Assembly (NCBI RefSeq): GCF_018100795.1
Contig: NZ_JAGJDY010000010.1
Coordinates: forward strand, 1 to 64,000
Source of the DNA: Alteromonas sp. MMG017
GTDB taxonomy: Bacteria > Pseudomonadota > Gammaproteobacteria > Enterobacterales > Alteromonadaceae
Length of the DNA: 64,000 nucleotides
Reading direction: 5' to 3'
Translations under genes and position numbers: made by a program
Notes under the pieces: generated by a model
What the model saw: only the letters and a program-made list of their open reading frames with translations
The model's database searches: none
What the model was told of the DNA's origin: nothing
In this document: piece after piece, positions 59,705-64,000 of the stretch
Numbering within the stretch: position 1 is the stretch's first letter
How the letters are laid out: the number at the start of each line of letters is the position of its first letter

Positions 59705-60097
59705 TTAACTAACGCGACTTTTCGTATTTGCTAGCACTACGGATTTCGCCTTTGCGGCCAAGGCGTCCATTTCCAGCGGTTTCGCTAAAAATCCAGATAC
59801 ACCTAATTTGCGCGCTTCCATGACGACTTCTTTATTGGGATCGCTAGTGATAAGTAAAAAAGGAACGGATAAATTCGCAGATCGGCATGCTTTTAACAAA
59901 CTTAACCCGTCATACTCTTTCATGACTTGGTCGCTGATAATAAGCTGAAGGGTGTCTGGTGTTTGTTGGAGTAAGAATTCACGGGCAATTTTACTTCGGC
60001 TAAACGGGTAAACCGTCGCCGACAAGCGGGTTTCTAATGCATCGGTAATAAGATCGAGCGTGATAACATCGTCTTCAATAACTGCTACAGAGAACAC
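59705..60097 (-). CDS. Stand-alone response-regulator receiver protein
   Basis: A 130-residue single REC domain with acidic residues Asp9-Asp10, phosphoacceptor Asp56 (LIISDQVMKEYDG), Thr in LITSD, and Lys in FLAKPLE. No output domain or kinase lies nearby. It may work as a CheY-like adaptor for an unlinked kinase. Confidence 0.9.
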   Translation of the reverse strand: MFSVAVIEDDVITLDLITDALETRLSATVYPFSRSKIAREFLLQQTPDTLQLIISDQVMKEYDGLSLLKACRSANLSVPFLLITSDPNKEVVMEARKLGVSGFLAKPLEMDALAAKAKSVVLANTKSRVS

Positions 60098-60211
60098 GGG
60101 CTTTGCCTTTTTAGTTTCATTAACTTGATGATAGAGGCCAAACTCGATGTTGCCAACTCATCTTTCGTCGAAATTTCAGCAAAAAGCTTATGCAAAATGC
60201 TTTAGCAAAAA

Positions 60212-60237
60212 AAACGCCAGCGTTAACGCTGGCGTTT
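60212..60237. terminator. Perfect palindromic hairpin between typA and receiver gene
   Basis: aaacgccagcg, ttaa, cgctggcgttt is a perfect 11-bp stem with flanking A/T tracts. It lies 56 bp past the typA stop on the minus strand and is the typA terminator. Confidence 0.85.
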
Positions 60238-60292
60238 CTTGAATCATCTTTACTGCTTTTAATAACCTATGAGGCTAACAAAGCAAAAGTGA

Positions 60293-62122
60293 TTACTTTT
60301 TCTCGCGTGAAGCACGCTTACGTTCGTTTTCAGTAAGAAGTTTCTTACGAATACGAATAGACTCAGGCGTTACTTCTACTAGTTCGTCTTCATCGATAAA
60401 TTCAAGCGCTTGCTCAAGAGACATATTGATCGGCGGAACCAAAGTTTGCGCTTCATCAGTACCAGAAGCACGAACGTTGGTTAACTGCTTACCTTTAAGG
60501 GCGTTAACAGTTAGGTCGTTGTCGCGGCTGTGAATACCGATAACCATACCTTCGTAAACTTCTACACCGTGACCGATAAACAAACGACCACGCTCTTGTA
60601 AGTTAAACAAGGCGTTAGTTAGCGCTTTACCATTAGCGTTGGCAATAAGAACACCGTTCTTACGCTTGCCAATGATACCGCCTTTGTACGGACCATAGTG
60701 ATCGAATGTATGGTAAAGCAAACCAGAACCAGATGTCATCGTCATGAATTCAGTTTGGAAACCAATCAAACCACGGCTAGGAATAACGAAGTCGATACGT
60801 ACACGGCCTTTACCATCTGGAGACATATTGGTCATTTCAGCTTTACGCAGACCAAGTTGTTCCATGATAGAGCCCTGATGCGCTTCTTCACAGTCTACCG
60901 TTAGTGTTTCGAACGGTTCTTGTGTTTGGCCATCTTCTTCTTTAAGAATAACTTCTGGACGTGATACTGCTAGTTCGTAGCCTTCACGACGCATGTTTTC
61001 AATAAGGATACCCAAGTGAAGTTCACCACGACCTGATACGCGGAATTTATCCGGATCTGGTGTTTCTTCAACACGTAGTGCAACGTTGTGTACTAGCTCG
61101 TCGTTCAAACGCTCTAGAATGTTACGTGAAGTAACATACTTACCTTCTTTACCAGAAAACGGTGAAGTGTTTACTTGGAAAGTCATGGTTACTGTTGGTT
61201 CATCAACAGATAACGGAGTCATTGCTTCTACTTGGTTAACATCACAAATAGTGTCAGAGATTTTAAGCGGACCTAAACCTGTGATTGCGATGATATCGCC
61301 TGCGCTTGCACCTTCAACTTCGTGACGTGCTAAACCAAGGTAACCATATACTAGGCCAACTTTACCGTTACGCTTTTCGCCTTCAGCAGTTACCACAGTA
61401 ACTTGTTGGTTTGGCTTAACAGTACCGCGCTTAATACGGCCAACACCTATTACACCTACATAAGAGTTGTAATCGAGTTGAGAAATTTGCATTTGGAATG
61501 CGCCAGATGCATCTGCGTCTGGAGGAGATACTTGGTCAACGATTGTTTGGAACAACGCATTCATGTCATCTTCAGGTTTGTCGGCATCTAATGAAGCCCA
61601 ACCGTTTAGTGCTGATGCATAAACAACTTGGAAGTCTAACTGGTCGTCAGTTGCACCAAGGTTATCGAACAAATCGAATACTTGATCCATAACCCAATCA
61701 GGACGTGCGCCAGGCTTGTCAATTTTGTTGATAACAACAATTGGCTTCAAACCTTGAGCGAATGCTTTTTGCGTTACGAAACGCGTTTGAGGCATTGGGC
61801 CTTCTTGCGCGTCTACTAGAAGCAACACTGAATCAGCCATTGACATTACACGCTCTACTTCACCACCGAAATCGGCGTGTCCTGGAGTATCTACGATGTT
61901 GATACGGTAGTCGTTCCAGTTAATAGCAGTGTTTTTAGCTAAGATTGTGATGCCGCGTTCTTTCTCGATGTCATTCGAGTCCATCACGCGCTCTTCTTGC
62001 TCTCCGCGAGTTTCAAGAGTGCCTGATTGTTGTAACAGTTTATCAACCAAAGTTGTTTTACCGTGGTCAACGTGAGCAATAATAGCAATGTTACGTAATT
62101 TATTAATATCAGTGGTAGTCAT
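60293..62122 (-). CDS. typA: Translational GTPase TypA/BipA
   Basis: The 609-residue ribosome-associated GTPase has G1 [14 protein letters not shown], the DTPGH G3 motif, NKID G4, EF-G-like domains III and V, and the BipA C-terminal domain. It assists 50S assembly at low temperature and stress responses. It diverges from glnA, as in E. coli. Confidence 0.98.
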   Translation of the reverse strand: MTTTDINKLRNIAIIAHVDHGKTTLVDKLLQQSGTLETRGEQEERVMDSNDIEKERGITILAKNTAINWNDYRINIVDTPGHADFGGEVERVMSMADSVLLLVDAQEGPMPQTRFVTQKAFAQGLKPIVVINKIDKPGARPDWVMDQVFDLFDNLGATDDQLDFQVVYASALNGWASLDADKPEDDMNALFQTIVDQVSPPDADASGAFQMQISQLDYNSYVGVIGVGRIKRGTVKPNQQVTVVTAEGEKRNGKVGLVYGYLGLARHEVEGASAGDIIAITGLGPLKISDTICDVNQVEAMTPLSVDEPTVTMTFQVNTSPFSGKEGKYVTSRNILERLNDELVHNVALRVEETPDPDKFRVSGRGELHLGILIENMRREGYELAVSRPEVILKEEDGQTQEPFETLTVDCEEAHQGSIMEQLGLRKAEMTNMSPDGKGRVRIDFVIPSRGLIGFQTEFMTMTSGSGLLYHTFDHYGPYKGGIIGKRKNGVLIANANGKALTNALFNLQERGRLFIGHGVEVYEGMVIGIHSRDNDLTVNALKGKQLTNVRASGTDEAQTLVPPINMSLEQALEFIDEDELVEVTPESIRIRKKLLTENERKRASREKK

Positions 62123-62371
62123 CTAGGGAGCCTGTGTAAATCATTACATGCCAATAAGCATGCATTAGATTTGTTGCAAAAAATGCAGATAGTAAATTTT
62201 GCGCGGATTGTACAGAAAAACCACGGCGTTTGCGCACCTTTTTTTTAAAGGGAGGCATGTTTTTCATTATTATAGTCTTTGATTAACGAATTTATTACTT
62301 TTGCGCCCTGTTTTCGGTGGTAACTGAAGACGAGTTACTCTAGGCTAGCTAACGGCTACTTAATTTTAATT

Positions 62372-62409
62372 TGCACCAAAATATAGCGATTGAGCACCAT
62401 TTGGGTGCA
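62372..62409 (+). promoter_or_regulatory. NtrC-like enhancer sites upstream of glnA
   Basis: gcacc-atttg-ggtgc (62394-62408) is a perfect dyad fitting the NtrC consensus TGCACC-N4-TGGTGCA. A second half-match, tgcaccaaaata, begins at 62372. Together they lie about 80-110 bp upstream of the sigma-54-type promoter, the expected distance for an enhancer. Confidence 0.7.
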
Positions 62410-62471
62410 TCACCATTAATCATTCAGTAATCCTCTTGCTGCTAAGCCAGCAAAATCGGAATCACGATAGA

Positions 62472-62487
62472 TGGCATGAAAATCGCT
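62472..62487 (+). promoter_or_regulatory. Sigma-54-type promoter of glnA
   Basis: TGGCAT-gaaaa-TCGCT has the invariant GG (62473-62474), ten bases, then GC (62485-62486) spacing of -24/-12 promoters, with one mismatch in the -12 TTGC element. It is about 70 bp before the glnA start. Regulation by nitrogen through NtrC is inferred. Confidence 0.6.
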
Positions 62488-62554
62488 TTTAGTTTTTCCA
62501 CTGTTGGGATGAAGCTGATCATTCCGCATTTTTACATTAAACCTGGAGGACACG

Positions 62555-63964
62555 ATGTCAGTAGAAAAGGCATTAGAGCTAATTAAAGAAAGTGAAGCGA
62601 AATTTGTTGATTTGCGCTTTACTGATACTAAGGGCAAGGAACAACACGTATCTATTCCTGCTGGTACAGTAGACGAAGAGACATTCGAAGAAGGTAAAAT
62701 GTTCGATGGTTCTTCAATTGCTGGCTGGAAAGGCATTAACGAATCAGACATGGTTCTTATGCCAGACCCTACGAGTGCGGTAATCGACCCATTCGCAGAA
62801 GAAACACAAGTTAACATTCGTTGTGACATCTTAGAGCCTTCAACAATGGAAGGTTACGAGCGTGATCCACGCTCTGTTGCACGCCGCGCAGAAGAATTCC
62901 TAAAATCTACCGGCATTGGCGACACAGTATTCTTCGGTCCAGAGCCAGAATTCTTCTTGTTTGACGATGTAAAGTTCCACACAGATATGGCTGGCTCTTT
63001 CTATAAGATTGATGCTGCTGAAGCAAAGTGGAACTCAGGCGCTGATTTTGAAGGCGGAAACATGGGTCACCGTCCTGGTGTTAAAGGCGGTTACTTCCCA
63101 GTTCCTCCAGTAGATTCAGCTCACGACATTCGTGCTGCTATGTGTCTAGTAATGGAAGAAATGGGCTTAGTTATTGAAGCGCATCACCATGAAGTTGCTA
63201 CTGCTGGTCAAAACGAAATCGCTTGCGAATTCAACACACTAGTAACAAAAGCAGATGAAATCCAAGTATATAAGTATGTAGTACACAACGTAGCTCACGC
63301 TTACGGTCAAACTGCTACATTCATGCCTAAGCCTCTTGTAGGTGATAACGGTTCTGGTATGCACTGTCACCAATCAATCTCTAAAGATGGCGTAAACATC
63401 TTTGCGGGTGATAAGTATGCTGGTCTGTCTGAAGAAGCGCTTTTCTACATTGGCGGTATTATTAAACACGCTCGTGCAATCAACGCTTTTGCTAACGCAT
63501 CAACAAACTCTTACAAGCGTTTGGTTCCAGGATTCGAAGCACCGGTAATGCTTGCATACTCTGCACGTAACCGTTCTGCATCTATCCGTATTCCATACGT
63601 AACGAGCGATAAAGCCCGTCGTATCGAAGTACGTTTCCCTGACCCAACAGCTAACCCATACCTTGCTTTCTCAGCAATGCTTATGGCTGGCCTTGACGGT
63701 ATTAAGAACAAGATCCATCCTGGCGACTCTATGGATAAAGACTTGTACGACTTACCACCAGAAGAAGCGGCAGAAATTCCAACAGTTGCTAGCTCGCTAG
63801 AAATGGCACTAGAAGCATTGGATAACGACCGTGAATTCCTTAAAGCTGGCGGCGTTATGACTGACGACATGATTGATGCATACATCGATCTTAAGTCTGA
63901 AGAAGTGACTACGCTTGCCATGTCAACTCACCCAGTTGAGTTCGATATGTACTACAGCGTTTAA
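62555..63964 (+). CDS. glnA: Type I glutamine synthetase
   Basis: GlnA makes glutamine from glutamate and ammonia, completing the GS-GOGAT cycle with gltBD of this window. The 469 residues have the GS signatures [29 protein letters not shown], and [16 protein letters not shown]. Adenylylation Tyr398 is present in [10 protein letters not shown], so it is probably under GlnE control. A TGGAGGA site precedes the ATG. glnL-glnG may follow beyond the window edge. Confidence 0.98.
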   Translation: MSVEKALELIKESEAKFVDLRFTDTKGKEQHVSIPAGTVDEETFEEGKMFDGSSIAGWKGINESDMVLMPDPTSAVIDPFAEETQVNIRCDILEPSTMEGYERDPRSVARRAEEFLKSTGIGDTVFFGPEPEFFLFDDVKFHTDMAGSFYKIDAAEAKWNSGADFEGGNMGHRPGVKGGYFPVPPVDSAHDIRAAMCLVMEEMGLVIEAHHHEVATAGQNEIACEFNTLVTKADEIQVYKYVVHNVAHAYGQTATFMPKPLVGDNGSGMHCHQSISKDGVNIFAGDKYAGLSEEALFYIGGIIKHARAINAFANASTNSYKRLVPGFEAPVMLAYSARNRSASIRIPYVTSDKARRIEVRFPDPTANPYLAFSAMLMAGLDGIKNKIHPGDSMDKDLYDLPPEEAAEIPTVASSLEMALEALDNDREFLKAGGVMTDDMIDAYIDLKSEEVTTLAMSTHPVEFDMYYSV

Positions 63965-64000
63965 TCAACGTTTAAGTGCTTGAATATACAAAGGCCCGCT

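Overview
The window reads as an ordinary chromosomal segment of a marine gammaproteobacterium, most likely Alteromonas or a close Alteromonadales relative. The evidence is the set of gammaproteobacterial gene neighbourhoods (prpC-acnD-prpF, gltBD, mtnN-cbiB-btuF, tyrS-mepM-anmK, minCDE, typA next to glnA), an ArcB-type hybrid kinase, many TonB/SSS/porin uptake genes, and a lineage-style intergenic repeat present in three copies. The species call is inference; no rRNA or tRNA gene was seen. There is no prophage, insertion sequence, transposase or CRISPR array.

Layout. 1-5.4 kb: 2-methylcitrate cycle genes prpC, acnD and prpF (propionate oxidation), with a large palindromic repeat between acnD and prpF. 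5.5-14.8 kb: a self-contained catabolic locus with a ROK regulator, glycerate 2-kinase, SSS sodium symporter and TonB-dependent receptor on the minus strand, diverging from a GH63 hydrolase and an AGE-family sugar isomerase on the plus strand. The combination fits uptake and breakdown of mannosylglycerate or glucosylglycerate, which are compatible solutes of red algae and cyanobacteria. 14.9-19.6 kb: two bacterial-PH-domain membrane proteins and arcB. 20.2-26.2 kb: glutamate synthase gltBD. 26.4-32.7 kb: a membrane protein/XRE regulator pair, two poorly known proteins, mtnN-cbiB-btuF, a rhodanese, a DUF2721 protein and a GNAT acetyltransferase. 32.7-36.9 kb: tyrS, a second long palindromic repeat, a mepM-like endopeptidase and anmK. 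36.9-42.4 kb: a fused double solute-binding protein, then a FucP-type symporter divergent from an OprB-type porin. 42.7-49.6 kb: an Old Yellow Enzyme, small metabolic genes, erpA, PPK2 and minCDE. 49.9-56.8 kb: fumC and a 10-TM metal exporter sharing a Fur-box-like site, a DUF6776 protein, a CLC protein, a HemJ-like protein and a UPF0149 protein. 57-64 kb: a non-canonical Nramp protein, a MalY/PatB lyase, a lone receiver domain, typA and glnA with a sigma-54/NtrC-type promoter.

Most interesting points: the predicted glycosylglycerate utilisation locus; the nested-palindrome repeat family, one copy of which spans about 250 bp; the fused SBP_bac_3/SBP_bac_1 protein without a permease; the Nramp protein lacking the DPGN and MPH motifs; the CLC protein with Met in place of the selectivity-filter Ser; and ArcB lacking the second redox cysteine. 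Start codons were moved from the longest ORF where ribosome-binding sites, overlaps or family length favoured it, and this is stated in each entry.
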